DNA of 64,000 nucleotides, taken from NCBI GenBank assembly GCA_050249415.1, contig JBFWQO010000003.1:186001-250000 (forward strand). Direction: 5' to 3'. Each line of letters starts with the position of its first letter. Positions within the stretch are counted from its first letter, which is position 1. Shown in pieces: positions 21,464-30,167 of the stretch. Made by a program: the position numbers and the translations under genes. The notes beneath the pieces are model-generated. The model worked only from the letters and a program-made list of their open reading frames with translations. It did not search any database and was not told the origin of the DNA. Source of the stretch: CADEFQ01 sp050249415. GTDB lineage: Bacteria > Pseudomonadota > Gammaproteobacteria > Steroidobacterales > Steroidobacteraceae.

Positions 21464-23946
21464 AGCCGGGCCCCGAGATAGGCGGCGAGGCGCAGCAGGT
21501 CGGCGAAGACGCCGCCGGCCGTGACTTCGGGCCCGGCGCCCGGGCCCTGGACGATCAGGGGATTGGCGCTGTAGCGCGCGGTCGCGAATCGCACGATGTT
21601 GTCGGTCAGCGCGATGTTCGCGAACGCGTGGCTCGCGTCGACCTCGACGATGCCTACGGTGGCCTCGCCGCCCGCCGTGAGGCGGCCGACGTAGCGCAGC
21701 ACCTTGCCCCGCGCCTGCGCCGCGGCATAACGCGCCTGCATCGCGGCGTCCTGCGCCGGCAGCCGGCGCAGAAACTCGTCGATCGGGCCGTGTTCGAGGC
21801 CGGCGGGCACGAGGCTCTCGACCCGCACGTCGCCCAGTTCGAGTGCGAGACCCATTTCGCGGCCGAGGATGATGAGTTTGCGCGCGACGTCGGTGCCCGA
21901 CAGGTCGTCGCGTGGATCGGGCTCCGTGTAACCCCGCTGCTTCGCGTCGACGACGATCTGCGAGAACGGCACGGTGCCGTCGTACACGTTGAAGAGGTAC
22001 GCGAGCGTGCCCGAGAAAATGCCCTCGATGCACGTGACCACATCGCCCGTGTCGCGCAGGTCGCGCAGCGTCTGCACCACGGGCAACCCCGCGCCCACCG
22101 TCGTCTCGTACAGGTAGTGGGCGCCCGTGGCGCGGCGCACGGCCTGCAGCTCCCGGTAATACGCGAGGTCGCCGCTGTTCGCCTTCTTGTTCGGCGTGAC
22201 CACGTGGACACCGGCCGCGAGCCAGTCGCGATAGCGCGCCGCCACCTCCGGGCTCGCACTGCAATCGATGATGACGGTATGCGGCAGGTAATCGACGCGC
22301 ACGTGTTCGACGAAGCGCGTGAGATCGGCCGGCTGCGCCCCCGACGCGAGTTCCTCGCGCCAGTGCCCGAGCGACACACCGGTCTCCGACAGCAGCATCG
22401 TCTTCGACGTGAGCAGGCCGCGCACGCGCAGGTCGAGCTTGAGATCGTGCAGCCGCGACGCCTGCGTCGCGAGCTGGTCGAGCAGGACACGTCCCACGGT
22501 GCCCGGGCCGATCACGCCGATCGACAGCGTATGCGGCGACAGGTAGAAGCCGGCGTGCACGGTGCGCAGCGCCCGGGTGGCGTCCTTGCCGTCGACCACC
22601 ACAGAGATGTTGCGTTCGGACGCGCCCTGCGCGATCGCCCGCACGTTCACGCCGCTCGTGCCGAGCGCATTGAACAGCTTCGCCGACACGCCCGGCATGC
22701 CGGCCATGCCGTCGCCGACCACCGCGAGGATCGCGAGTTCGCGATCGACGTCGACGCTCTGGATCTGGCCATCCGCGAGTTCACGCGCGAATGCCTCGCG
22801 TACGGCCCGTACCGCGGCCTCGGCCTGCGCACCCGGCACGGCGCAGCAGATCGAGTGTTCCGAACTGCCCTGCGAAATCAGGATGACCGACACATCCGCC
22901 TCGCGCAGTGCGCCGAAGAGGCGATGCGCGGTTCCCGGCACCCCGATCATGCCCGCACCCTCGACATTGACGAGCGCGACATGTTCGATGCTGGTGATGC
23001 CCTTGACCGGCATTCCCGACTGCGGCGCCTGGCAGATCAGCGTGCCGGGCCTGCCGGGCGCGAACGTGTTGCGGATCAGGATCGGGATGTTCCGCCTCAC
23101 CGCGGGCGCCATCGTCTGCGGGTGTATCACCTTGGCGCCGAAATACGCGAGTTCCATCGCCTCGTTGTAGGACAGCGCGTCGATCACGCGCGCATCCGGC
23201 ACGCGGCGCGGATCCGCCGACAGCACGCCGTCGACATCGGTCCAGATCACGATCCCGGCGGCGTCGAGCAACGCGCCGAAAATGGACGCCGAAAAATCGC
23301 TGCCGTTGCGGCCGAGCGTCGTCTGCACGCCGTGGCGGTCCGCCGCGATGAAGCCGGTGATGATGAGCGTGCACGGCCCCGCCGCCGAGGCGAGCGGCGC
23401 GAGTCTGGCCGCCGACTCGGCCCACTGCACGGCCGGCCCGAGCGCGCCCCATTCGACGACCAGCACCTCGCGCGCGTCGACCCATTCGATGACGCCGCTG
23501 CGCCGGCCGCGATGTGCGAGGTACTCGCGAAACAGTCGTGTCGACCAGATCTCGCCGTAGCCGACGATCAGGTCGCGCACCGCGCCGGAGGCCGAGCGCG
23601 TGAGACGCACAGTCGTGAGTATGCCTTCGAGATCGTGGCAGTCGCGGTCGAAGCCGGCGAGCCACAGCTTCGCGCCGCGCGCTTCGAGCAGGGTCGTCGC
23701 GATCGCGGCGTGCCGCTCGCGCAGCGCATCGAGCCCGCGGCGGACGCCGTCCTGCTGCGATTCCGCGAGCCGCACGAGATCGTAGAGCGCATCGGTGACG
23801 CCGCGGCACGCCGACAGCACGATGGCGAGTCGCGGGTCGTCGGCGTCCTCCAGGATCTGCGCGACGCGCTCGAAGCACGCGGCATCGGCGACGCTCGAGC
23901 CGCCGAATTTGTGGACGCGCCAGGCGGCCCGATCGGAACCGGTCAT
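21460..23946 (-). CDS. thrA: Bifunctional aspartokinase / homoserine dehydrogenase I
   Basis: Two-headed enzyme catalysing the first and third steps from aspartate to threonine. 828 residues. The aspartokinase (KFGGSSVAD at residue 13, GRNGSDFSA near 225) is followed by two ACT domains around 320-460 that bind threonine in the family. The dehydrogenase begins at GVIGPGTVGRVLLDQL near 485, with the Rossmann glycines intact, and carries the catalytic lysine region GTDVARKL. Because it heads thrABC it is named thrA rather than metL. The ATG at 23946 was chosen over upstream starts that run into the divergent gene. No thrL-type attenuator is seen in the short gap upstream. Confidence 0.96.
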   Translation of the reverse strand: MTGSDRAAWRVHKFGGSSVADAACFERVAQILEDADDPRLAIVLSACRGVTDALYDLVRLAESQQDGVRRGLDALRERHAAIATTLLEARGAKLWLAGFDRDCHDLEGILTTVRLTRSASGAVRDLIVGYGEIWSTRLFREYLAHRGRRSGVIEWVDAREVLVVEWGALGPAVQWAESAARLAPLASAAGPCTLIITGFIAADRHGVQTTLGRNGSDFSASIFGALLDAAGIVIWTDVDGVLSADPRRVPDARVIDALSYNEAMELAYFGAKVIHPQTMAPAVRRNIPILIRNTFAPGRPGTLICQAPQSGMPVKGITSIEHVALVNVEGAGMIGVPGTAHRLFGALREADVSVILISQGSSEHSICCAVPGAQAEAAVRAVREAFARELADGQIQSVDVDRELAILAVVGDGMAGMPGVSAKLFNALGTSGVNVRAIAQGASERNISVVVDGKDATRALRTVHAGFYLSPHTLSIGVIGPGTVGRVLLDQLATQASRLHDLKLDLRVRGLLTSKTMLLSETGVSLGHWREELASGAQPADLTRFVEHVRVDYLPHTVIIDCSASPEVAARYRDWLAAGVHVVTPNKKANSGDLAYYRELQAVRRATGAHYLYETTVGAGLPVVQTLRDLRDTGDVVTCIEGIFSGTLAYLFNVYDGTVPFSQIVVDAKQRGYTEPDPRDDLSGTDVARKLIILGREMGLALELGDVRVESLVPAGLEHGPIDEFLRRLPAQDAAMQARYAAAQARGKVLRYVGRLTAGGEATVGIVEVDASHAFANIALTDNIVRFATARYSANPLIVQGPGAGPEVTAGGVFADLLRLAAYLGARL

Positions 23947-23987
23947 TGGGACTCTCTGAAAGGGGGGCAAAAACCTTGGAAGCCTAG

Positions 23988-23993
23988 CATAAT
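23988..23993 (+). promoter_or_regulatory. Candidate -10 box for the xdhC-like gene
   Basis: CATAAT, ending 9 bases before the GTG at 24003, in the 56-bp gap between divergent thrA and xdhC. It would give a leaderless or very short-leader transcript. Confidence 0.35.
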
Positions 23994-24002
23994 GAATTGC
24001 AC

Positions 24003-24983
24003 GTGGACCACGAACTACACCGGCTGCTGCCCTTTTTCGCCGATGCACGCGCAGCCGCGGAACCGCTGGTACTCGCGGTGGTATTGCACACGGCGGGGTC
24101 GACCTACAGCAAGAACGGCGCGTGGATGCTGGCTGCGCGCGACGGCCGCTTCGCCGGCCTCCTCTCCGGCGGTTGCCTCGAGGCCGACCTGCGCGAACAT
24201 GCGGCGCGCGTCATCGACAGCGGCGTCGCGAAGATCGTCCACTACGATTCGCGCGGGCCCGACGATGCGCTCTGGGGTCTCGGCAGCGGGTGCGAGGGGG
24301 CGATGGACATCCTGCTCACGCGCATCGGCCCGGACAGCGGCTGGCAGCCGCTCACCGCCATCGAGCGCGCACTCGGGGCGGGCCAGCCCTGCGCTTTCGG
24401 CATCGTCACGCGCGAGGGCGCGACCGGCCAACCCCTCGGCACCATCGTGTCCGGCGCGGGCCACGGTGTCGATGTATTCAACGTCTCGATCCCGCCGCCG
24501 CCGCACGTCCTGCTGCTCGGCGGCGGTCCCGACGCCCTGCCGGTCGCGGAACTGGTGCGTTTCCTCGGATGGCGACTGACGGCGGTCGATCACCGGCCCG
24601 CCTATGCCGTACCCGCCCGCTTCCCCGACGGCACGCGGGTCATCGGCTGCGCGGCGGACGAACTGCCGGCACGCTGTGATCTCACGCGGATCGACGCGGC
24701 GGTCGTGATGAGCCATCACCTCGATGCCGATCGTGCGTATCTCGCCGCGCTCGCACCGACCGCGGTGCCATATGTCGGGCTCCTCGGGCCGCAGGCGCGT
24801 CGCGAGCGATTGCTCGGCGCGCTCGGCACCCGCGCGCAGCCGTTGCTGCCGCGGCTGCGGGCGCCGGTGGGCCTCGACATCGGCGCGCACACCCCGTCGA
24901 CGATCGCACTCGCCATCGTCGCGGAGATCCAGGCCGCATTGGCCGGGTGTGAGGGAGGTAGTTTTATGTCGCAAAAACAATAA
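24003..24983 (+). CDS. XdhC/CoxI-family molybdenum-hydroxylase maturation protein
   Basis: 326 residues. XdhC proteins bind molybdenum cofactor and help insert its sulfurated form into xanthine dehydrogenase-family enzymes. The N-terminal XdhC/CoxI domain has TAGSTYSKNGAWM and LSGGCLEADL with the conserved cysteine. The C-terminal Rossmann-like domain has HVLLLGGGPDA and the SHHLDADRAYLAAL motif. A TTG at 23997 is a possible alternative start. No xanthine dehydrogenase-type enzyme is in the window. The MocA-like gene at 28105, another cofactor-maturation function, is on the same strand 3 kb downstream. Confidence 0.87.
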   Translation: MDHELHRLLPFFADARAAAEPLVLAVVLHTAGSTYSKNGAWMLAARDGRFAGLLSGGCLEADLREHAARVIDSGVAKIVHYDSRGPDDALWGLGSGCEGAMDILLTRIGPDSGWQPLTAIERALGAGQPCAFGIVTREGATGQPLGTIVSGAGHGVDVFNVSIPPPPHVLLLGGGPDALPVAELVRFLGWRLTAVDHRPAYAVPARFPDGTRVIGCAADELPARCDLTRIDAAVVMSHHLDADRAYLAALAPTAVPYVGLLGPQARRERLLGALGTRAQPLLPRLRAPVGLDIGAHTPSTIALAIVAEIQAALAGCEGGSFMSQKQ

Positions 24984-25015
24984 TTTATAAAAACATTGTA
25001 TGACAAATTCTACGC
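24955..25015. other. AT-rich patch at the xdhC/MFS junction
   Basis: The last codons of the xdhC-like gene, the 16-bp gap and the first codons of the MFS gene are strongly AT-rich (for example the run around 24970-24995), whereas flanking DNA is about 70% GC. It may be a promoter or a mark of a join between segments of different origin. Confidence 0.5.
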
Positions 25016-26268
25016 ATGGCTGGTACGTCGTGGCCGTCCTCGCGCTCGCCAACGCCATCTCGTTCTTCGACCGCTTGATCCTGTCGCTGCTCGTGACACC
25101 CATCAAGGACGAGTTGCACCTCTCGGATACGCAGATCGGCTTGCTGCAGGGCCTGGCATTCGCCCTCTTCTACTGCGTCGCCGGTCTCGCCCTCGCGCGC
25201 CTCGCCGATCGCACGAGCCGCAAGTGGATCATCACGGCCGGCATCACGTTCTGGTGCGCGATGACCTCGGTGTCCGGCGCCGCGCGACACTACTGGCAGC
25301 TCTTTCTGTGCCGTTTCGGCGTGGGCATCGGCGAGGGAGCCCTGACACCCTCGGCCCATTCGTTGATCGCCGCATACTTTCCGCGCGAGCGGCTGTCGCT
25401 CGCACTCGGCGTGTACAGCATCGGCATCACCGCTGGCATCGGCCTCGCATGGCTCGGCGGCGGCGCCGCGATCCACTGGGTCGCACAGCAAGGCGTCGTC
25501 GACCTGCCGGGGTTGCCGCCGCTCGCGGGGTGGCGTCTCGTGTTCGTCGTGGTTGGCGCACTCGGCCTGCCGGTGGCGCTCCTCACTCTCGCCGTGCGCG
25601 AACCGGCCCGCCCGGCGCAGGTCGCGCATGCGAGCGCGCGGGATGTCATCGCGCAGTACCGGCGGGAATGGCCCCGCTACACCCGTGTCATGTTCGGGTA
25701 CGGCGCCACGTCGATCACGATCTATGCCGTGATGACCTGGACACCGACATTTTTCGTGCGCCATTACGGCGCGGCGATCCCGCAGGCTGCCACCGCGCTC
25801 GGCCTCGTCGCGCTCGTCGGCGGACTCGCCGGCGGCTGGCTCGGCGGCACCCTGGCCGACCGCCTCGAGCAGCGGGGCGATGCGCACGCGAAAGTGCGCG
25901 TGCTCTACGGTTGTGTCGTCGGCCTCATGTTGCCCACCGTGGTCGCGCCCTTCATGCCGACGATGACGGGCTCGGCGCTCGTGCTCGCGCTGACGTTCCT
26001 CTTCGGCGGCGCGTGCACCGGCCCGGCCGCCGCGTTCGTGCAGTCGATCACGCCCGAGCCGATGCGCGCACAGTTCGGCGCCATCTACCTGCTCGCCCTG
26101 ACGCTCGTCGGCGCGACGCTCGGCCCGCTCCTGACCGGGCTCTCCACCGATTATGTATTCCGCGACGAAGCCTCCCTCGGCAAGTCGCTCGCGGCCGTCA
26201 GCCTCGCAGGCAACCTGCTCGCGTTCTGGCTCGTACGCTGCGCCTGGCGCACCGAAGTGACCGCCTGA
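25000..26268 (+). CDS. MFS transporter, Spinster-like
   Basis: 422 residues with twelve predicted membrane helices. The opening LALANAISFFDRLILSLL and the A-motif-like LARLADRTSRKW after TM2 are typical of the Spinster-type MFS members often found beside dioxygenase genes in aromatic or steroid degraders. The second half repeats the pattern (GGWLGGTLADRLEQRG). The ATG at 25000 sits in the AT-rich patch. Directly upstream of a Rieske oxygenase on the same strand, it probably imports that enzyme's substrate; this is inference from context. Confidence 0.82.
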   Translation: MTNSTHGWYVVAVLALANAISFFDRLILSLLVTPIKDELHLSDTQIGLLQGLAFALFYCVAGLALARLADRTSRKWIITAGITFWCAMTSVSGAARHYWQLFLCRFGVGIGEGALTPSAHSLIAAYFPRERLSLALGVYSIGITAGIGLAWLGGGAAIHWVAQQGVVDLPGLPPLAGWRLVFVVVGALGLPVALLTLAVREPARPAQVAHASARDVIAQYRREWPRYTRVMFGYGATSITIYAVMTWTPTFFVRHYGAAIPQAATALGLVALVGGLAGGWLGGTLADRLEQRGDAHAKVRVLYGCVVGLMLPTVVAPFMPTMTGSALVLALTFLFGGACTGPAAAFVQSITPEPMRAQFGAIYLLALTLVGATLGPLLTGLSTDYVFRDEASLGKSLAAVSLAGNLLAFWLVRCAWRTEVTA

Positions 26269-26349
26269 CAAATCTTTGCAGCGCGGGAGATACCGCCCCG
26301 AGCGCGCCTTTGCTAAGGTTTCCGCGGTAAGACCACGCGAGGCCTGGCC

Positions 26350-27531
26350 ATGTTCATCAACTTCTGGTACCCCGTCATCCGCTCGGCCGATCTCGGTACG
26401 ACGCCCCGGCGGGTGCGCATCCTCGCCCACGATTTCGTCGTATTTCGCGACGCCGCCGGCAAGGCCGCCGTGCTGTCCGACACCTGCGCGCACCGTGGCG
26501 GGTCGCTGTCCGGCGGCAAGTGCATGGACGACGGCACGGTGCGCTGTCCGTACCACGGCTGGCGCTTCGACCGCGACGGGCACTGCACGCGCATACCCTC
26601 GCTCGGCATCAATGCGAAGATCCCGCCGCGTGCGCGGGTCGATGCTTACCCGGTCGAGGAGCGCTACGGCATCGTCCACGCGTTCCTCGGCGACCTGCCG
26701 GAAGCCGAACGTCCGCCGATCCTCGAGATCTTCGAAGCGGGCGACCCCGCGTGGCGATCGACCGTCGTGTCCTTCGACGTGCCCTTTCACTACGAGCGTT
26801 CCATCGAGAACGGCCTCGATCCGGCCCACAACGAATACGTGCACACGACGCACGGCTTCCAGGGCGAGAACGAACAGACCTACAAGGTGGGCGATCTCGT
26901 GCCGGAACGCGTGACCGAATGGGGACCGGGCTTCCTGCACACCTACGACGCCCCGCCGCTCACCAAGTCGGTCCTGCGCTTCTCGCGCCGGCAGGGCGGC
27001 AAGATGCAGGCGGGCTCGGGCACCTGCGGCCCGAACCAGATGTGGACCTATATCCGCATCACGCCGACCAAGGCGATGAACCAGTACCTGTTCGAGGCGC
27101 CGATCGACGAGACACACACGCGCGTGTTTCTCGTGAGCTACCGCAACATCGCGTTCTTCAGGAGCGGGCTCAAGGCGAAGCTCAACAACTGGATGGACAG
27201 GAAGATCCACGAGCGCAACATGTTCGTCGCGGGCCAGGACATCACGGTCGTGAGCCAGGTGCAGCCGAAGCTGACGCCGCCGTCGACTGCGCGCGAACTG
27301 ATGATGCCCGCGGACAAGGTGATCGCCCAGTATCGCGACAAGCTCGATGAATGGGAACGCAAGGGCTGGCGCATCGACATGCAGCGCCTCAAGAGGGACT
27401 TCGAGCGCGGCAACGTCATCTATGCCATTCCTTCGCCCGGCCGGCGGGAGTCGCGGAGCTGGGTGCTCGAGTCGACTCCGCTCGTGCCGGCGACCGATCC
27501 CGGCAAAGTCTCGCAACTCGCTGCCGTCTGA
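26350..27531 (+). CDS. Rieske non-heme iron oxygenase, alpha subunit
   Basis: 393 residues. The Rieske [2Fe-2S] ligands are C46, H48, C66 and H69 (CAHRGGSL and CPYHGW). The mononuclear iron site shows the D157-x2-H160-x4-H165 pattern in NGLDPAHNEYVH. The length fits the single-component-type alpha subunits (vanillate demethylase, pheophorbide oxygenase, related ring hydroxylases). No ferredoxin or reductase gene is nearby, so electrons must come from an unlinked partner. The substrate is unknown; the adjacent MFS permease suggests an external aromatic or polycyclic compound. Confidence 0.88.
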   Translation: MFINFWYPVIRSADLGTTPRRVRILAHDFVVFRDAAGKAAVLSDTCAHRGGSLSGGKCMDDGTVRCPYHGWRFDRDGHCTRIPSLGINAKIPPRARVDAYPVEERYGIVHAFLGDLPEAERPPILEIFEAGDPAWRSTVVSFDVPFHYERSIENGLDPAHNEYVHTTHGFQGENEQTYKVGDLVPERVTEWGPGFLHTYDAPPLTKSVLRFSRRQGGKMQAGSGTCGPNQMWTYIRITPTKAMNQYLFEAPIDETHTRVFLVSYRNIAFFRSGLKAKLNNWMDRKIHERNMFVAGQDITVVSQVQPKLTPPSTARELMMPADKVIAQYRDKLDEWERKGWRIDMQRLKRDFERGNVIYAIPSPGRRESRSWVLESTPLVPATDPGKVSQLAAV

Positions 27532-27604
27532 TCTCCCGCGCCGCGGATCATGCCGGGCGCGCAGCGGGTGCGCCGGGCGCGGCGCGGGCTGCTAGAGTCC
27601 GCGC

Positions 27605-28096
27605 ATGGATGAACTCACCCTGCTGCGCGACCAGGTCGCAACCGAGCGCCGGCATTTCGCCGCCGTGAAAGAGGCCTGCCGCGCGGCATTGCAGGCCGGC
27701 GGCGACCCCGCGGGGCTCGCGCACACCTGCCGCGCGGCCATCGCCTATCTCGTGTACGGTGCGCGCCGCCTGCACGCGCAGGATCACGCGCACGTGCTCC
27801 TGCTGCGGCCGCGCATCGCGCCGGGCGACACGGCGAGCCATCGCCTGCTCGACGACCTCGCGGCCACGCTCGAGCGCTCGCGCGCCGCACTGCAGGCACT
27901 CGAGTCCGCGCCCGACCCCGTGCCGGGCGTGGCCGCGTTCCTCGATTTCGTCGACGAGGTCCTCGGCCGGCGTCGACACGGTCTCGAAGCGCTCTTCCAG
28001 GCGCACTATTCCCTCGACGACTGGCGTGCCGCGTCGTTCGTCGATGCCGACAGCATCCTCGAGGAGCGCGAGCGCTACGCGGCGTTTCGCGCCTGA
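27605..28096 (+). CDS. Unknown His-rich helical protein, perhaps hemerythrin-like
   Basis: 163 residues, all-helical in appearance. Histidines and acids are spaced along helices: ERRHF near residue 15, LHAQDHAHVLL near 57, HRLLDDL near 79, and RRRHGLEALFQAHYSLDD near 123. This is compatible with a four-helix hemerythrin-like bundle, but the exact metal pattern is not matched with confidence. It lies between the Rieske oxygenase and the MocA-like gene, 9 bp before the latter, and probably belongs to their transcript. No function is assigned. Confidence 0.6.
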   Translation: MDELTLLRDQVATERRHFAAVKEACRAALQAGGDPAGLAHTCRAAIAYLVYGARRLHAQDHAHVLLLRPRIAPGDTASHRLLDDLAATLERSRAALQALESAPDPVPGVAAFLDFVDEVLGRRRHGLEALFQAHYSLDDWRAASFVDADSILEERERYAAFRA

Positions 28097-28104
28097 GGAA
28101 GCCG

Positions 28105-28719
28105 ATGGAGTCGCAGGAAGCGCCGACACTGCACGCGATCGTGCTGGCAGCCGGCGCCTCCACGCGCTTCGGCTCGCCGAAGCAGCTCGTGCGCATCGAC
28201 GGACGCCCGTTGCTGCACTCGATCGTCAGTCGCGCGGTCGAGGTCGCCGGCCATTCGGTCACGGTCGTGCTGGGGGCCCATGCGAGTGAATTGACGGCGC
28301 TGCTGCGGCACTCGCCGGCGTCGGTGATCGTCAATCGTGAATGGCAGGAAGGCATCGCCAGTTCGATCCGCGCGGGCATGGCGCAGGTGCCCGGCACGGC
28401 GGACGGCGTGCTGCTGCTGCTCGCCGATCAGCCCGCCGTCACGGCAGAGGACCTCCGCCGCCTCGCGGGCGCGTGGCGGCAGCAGCCCGATTCGATCCTC
28501 GCCGCGCAATACAGCGGCATCGCGGGCGTGCCGGCGATCTTTCCCCGCTGGGCCTTGCGCGACCTCGCGGGCTTGCGCGGCGATCGTGGCGCACAGGCGC
28601 TCCTGCTGCGCCATGTCGATCGGGTCGCCCGGTTGCGGATGCCGTCCGCGGCGCTCGATATCGACCGGCCGGAAGACCTCCTCGCGGTGGAAACCCCGGG
28701 CCCGTCGCAGCCCGGGTGA
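28105..28719 (+). CDS. MocA/MobA-like nucleotidyltransferase
   Basis: 204 residues of the NTP_transf_3 family. LAAGASTRFGSPKQLVRIDGRP is the nucleotide-binding signature and LLLLADQPAVTAEDL the metal-binding acid motif. MocA adds CMP to molybdopterin to make the cytosine dinucleotide used by xanthine dehydrogenase-type enzymes. Together with XdhC upstream it points to such an enzyme elsewhere in the genome. A different sugar or lipid nucleotide product cannot be excluded from sequence alone. Confidence 0.82.
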   Translation: MESQEAPTLHAIVLAAGASTRFGSPKQLVRIDGRPLLHSIVSRAVEVAGHSVTVVLGAHASELTALLRHSPASVIVNREWQEGIASSIRAGMAQVPGTADGVLLLLADQPAVTAEDLRRLAGAWRQQPDSILAAQYSGIAGVPAIFPRWALRDLAGLRGDRGAQALLLRHVDRVARLRMPSAALDIDRPEDLLAVETPGPSQPG

Positions 28720-28728
28720 CCGGATGGC

Positions 28729-29487
28729 TCAGGCACCGCCGGCCGGAGGCCAGTACGCGGAATCCGGCGTGCCGCGCGCCCCGAAGATCGCCTGTCCGAC
28801 GCGCACCACGGTCGCGCCCTCTTCGACGGCGATCTCGAAATCGCCCGACATGCCCATCGACAACTCATCGAGCGGGCATCCCGCCGGCGCATGGTCGCGC
28901 AAGCGATCGCGCAGCGTGCGCAAACGCACGAAACACGCGCGGACTCGCGCCGTGTCCGCCGACCACAGCGCGAGTGTCATCAGTCCGCGCACGCGCAACG
29001 CGGAGAATGCCGGCAATTCCTGCAGGAAAGACGCCACCTCGTCGGGGTGCAGGCCGTACTTGCCCGCCTCGCCCGAGGTATTGACCTGCACGAACACGTC
29101 GAGCGCGCGCCCCTCGACCTGCAGGCGCCGATCGAGCGCAGCGGCCACCCGCAGGCTGTCGAGCGCCTGGAATTCGGCCGCGAAGCGCGCCACGAGCCTC
29201 GCCTTGTTCGTCTGCAGGTGACCGATCACGGCCCAGCGCAGGTCTGCGAGGTCCGCCATCGCCTCCCACTTGCGCTCCGCCTCCTGCACTTTGTTCTCGC
29301 CGAACCATCGGCAACCGGCCGCATAGGCGAGCCGGATGCGCCGCTCGTCCACAGTCTTGCTGACCGGCAGCAGACGCACGCCTGACGGCGCGCGTCCCAC
29401 GCGTGCGCACGCCGCGGTCATGCGCCCGTGCACCGCCGCGAGATTGCGCGCGATCTCCTCGCCGGTCGCCGCGTGTGGCCAGTTCAC
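28729..29487 (-). CDS. YggS-family PLP homeostasis protein
   Basis: 252-residue TIM-barrel protein that binds PLP on the lysine of LLPVSKTVDERRI and lacks racemase activity in known members; it buffers cellular PLP. Diagnostic motifs are FGENKVQEAERK, VIGHLQTNKA, QVNTSGEAGKYG and the C-terminal SMGMSGDFEIAVEEGATVVRVGQAIFG. The GTG start overlaps the upstream yjdF-like stop (GTGA). It is the last gene of the reverse-strand run that begins with isovaleryl-CoA dehydrogenase. Usually it neighbours proC or pilT; here it does not. Confidence 0.93.
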   Translation of the reverse strand: MNWPHAATGEEIARNLAAVHGRMTAACARVGRAPSGVRLLPVSKTVDERRIRLAYAAGCRWFGENKVQEAERKWEAMADLADLRWAVIGHLQTNKARLVARFAAEFQALDSLRVAAALDRRLQVEGRALDVFVQVNTSGEAGKYGLHPDEVASFLQELPAFSALRVRGLMTLALWSADTARVRACFVRLRTLRDRLRDHAPAGCPLDELSMGMSGDFEIAVEEGATVVRVGQAIFGARGTPDSAYWPPAGGA

Positions 29488-30167
29488 AGCGGCGTGCGCT
29501 GCTTGACTCGCAGGCTGTCGAGCCATTCGCGCGCGAAGTCGCGCCGTGTCGCGGCATTGAACGCCGCGGTCACGCTCATCGCGATCAACGCCCCGAGGCT
29601 CGCGAGCGCCATGTCCTTCTGCGCGTCCCACTCGTCGCCCTGCGTGCCGAGGAACGCGGCTCCCAGCCCGCCACCGAACAGCAGGGCCGCCGCCCATTCG
29701 ATGATCTCGTACAACGCCGAGGTCGACATCGTGAGGTCGAGCGGCAGGAAGTAGCCCCAGAAGCCCTTGACCGCCGCGACGCGCAGGAACAGTTCGCGAA
29801 TCGGATACGCGAGCAGCAGCCCGTAGCTGCAGTGCACGACGCGATCGAAATTGTTGCGCTCCCAGCCGAGGAACGCATCGAGCGGGACGCCGAGCACGCG
29901 CTGCGACCAGGCGTCGTAGGGCACCTGCGCGTAGGTGTAGTGCGCGCCGATCGTGTGCAGGCACAGGAATACGAAGATCAGCGTGTAGGACGTGCGCGAC
30001 AGCGGAAACGGGCGCCATGTCACGGCGAGCAGTGCAATCGCCGCGACGAGCAGTGCGTTCTCGAGCAACCAGTCGTTGCGATCGAACGGATCGAACGCGA
30101 GCGGCAGCCAGAGCAGGAACCAGAGCGCGAGCAGCGTCAGCGCGTAACGGCCGTTCGGCACTGTCAT
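29484..30167 (-). CDS. YjdF-like DUF2238 membrane protein
   Basis: 227 residues with about six hydrophobic helices and the DUF2238 hallmarks GAHYTYAQVPYD, NNFDRVVHCSYGLL and TQGDEWDAQKDMALAS. The family is widespread with no established function. It overlaps both neighbours by 4 bases, so it is translationally coupled between the carboxylase subunit and YggS. Confidence 0.85.
   Translation of the reverse strand: MTVPNGRYALTLLALWFLLWLPLAFDPFDRNDWLLENALLVAAIALLAVTWRPFPLSRTSYTLIFVFLCLHTIGAHYTYAQVPYDAWSQRVLGVPLDAFLGWERNNFDRVVHCSYGLLLAYPIRELFLRVAAVKGFWGYFLPLDLTMSTSALYEIIEWAAALLFGGGLGAAFLGTQGDEWDAQKDMALASLGALIAMSVTAAFNAATRRDFAREWLDSLRVKQRTPL

Noticed and set aside
23947..24002. A thr attenuator (thrL-like leader) before thrA
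   Set aside because: The gap is only 56 bp and contains no leader peptide rich in Thr/Ile codons or terminator hairpin.
21427..24579. An open frame of about 1050 codons opposite thrA and thrB
   Set aside because: It runs across two well-defined genes and into xdhC with no motif of its own.
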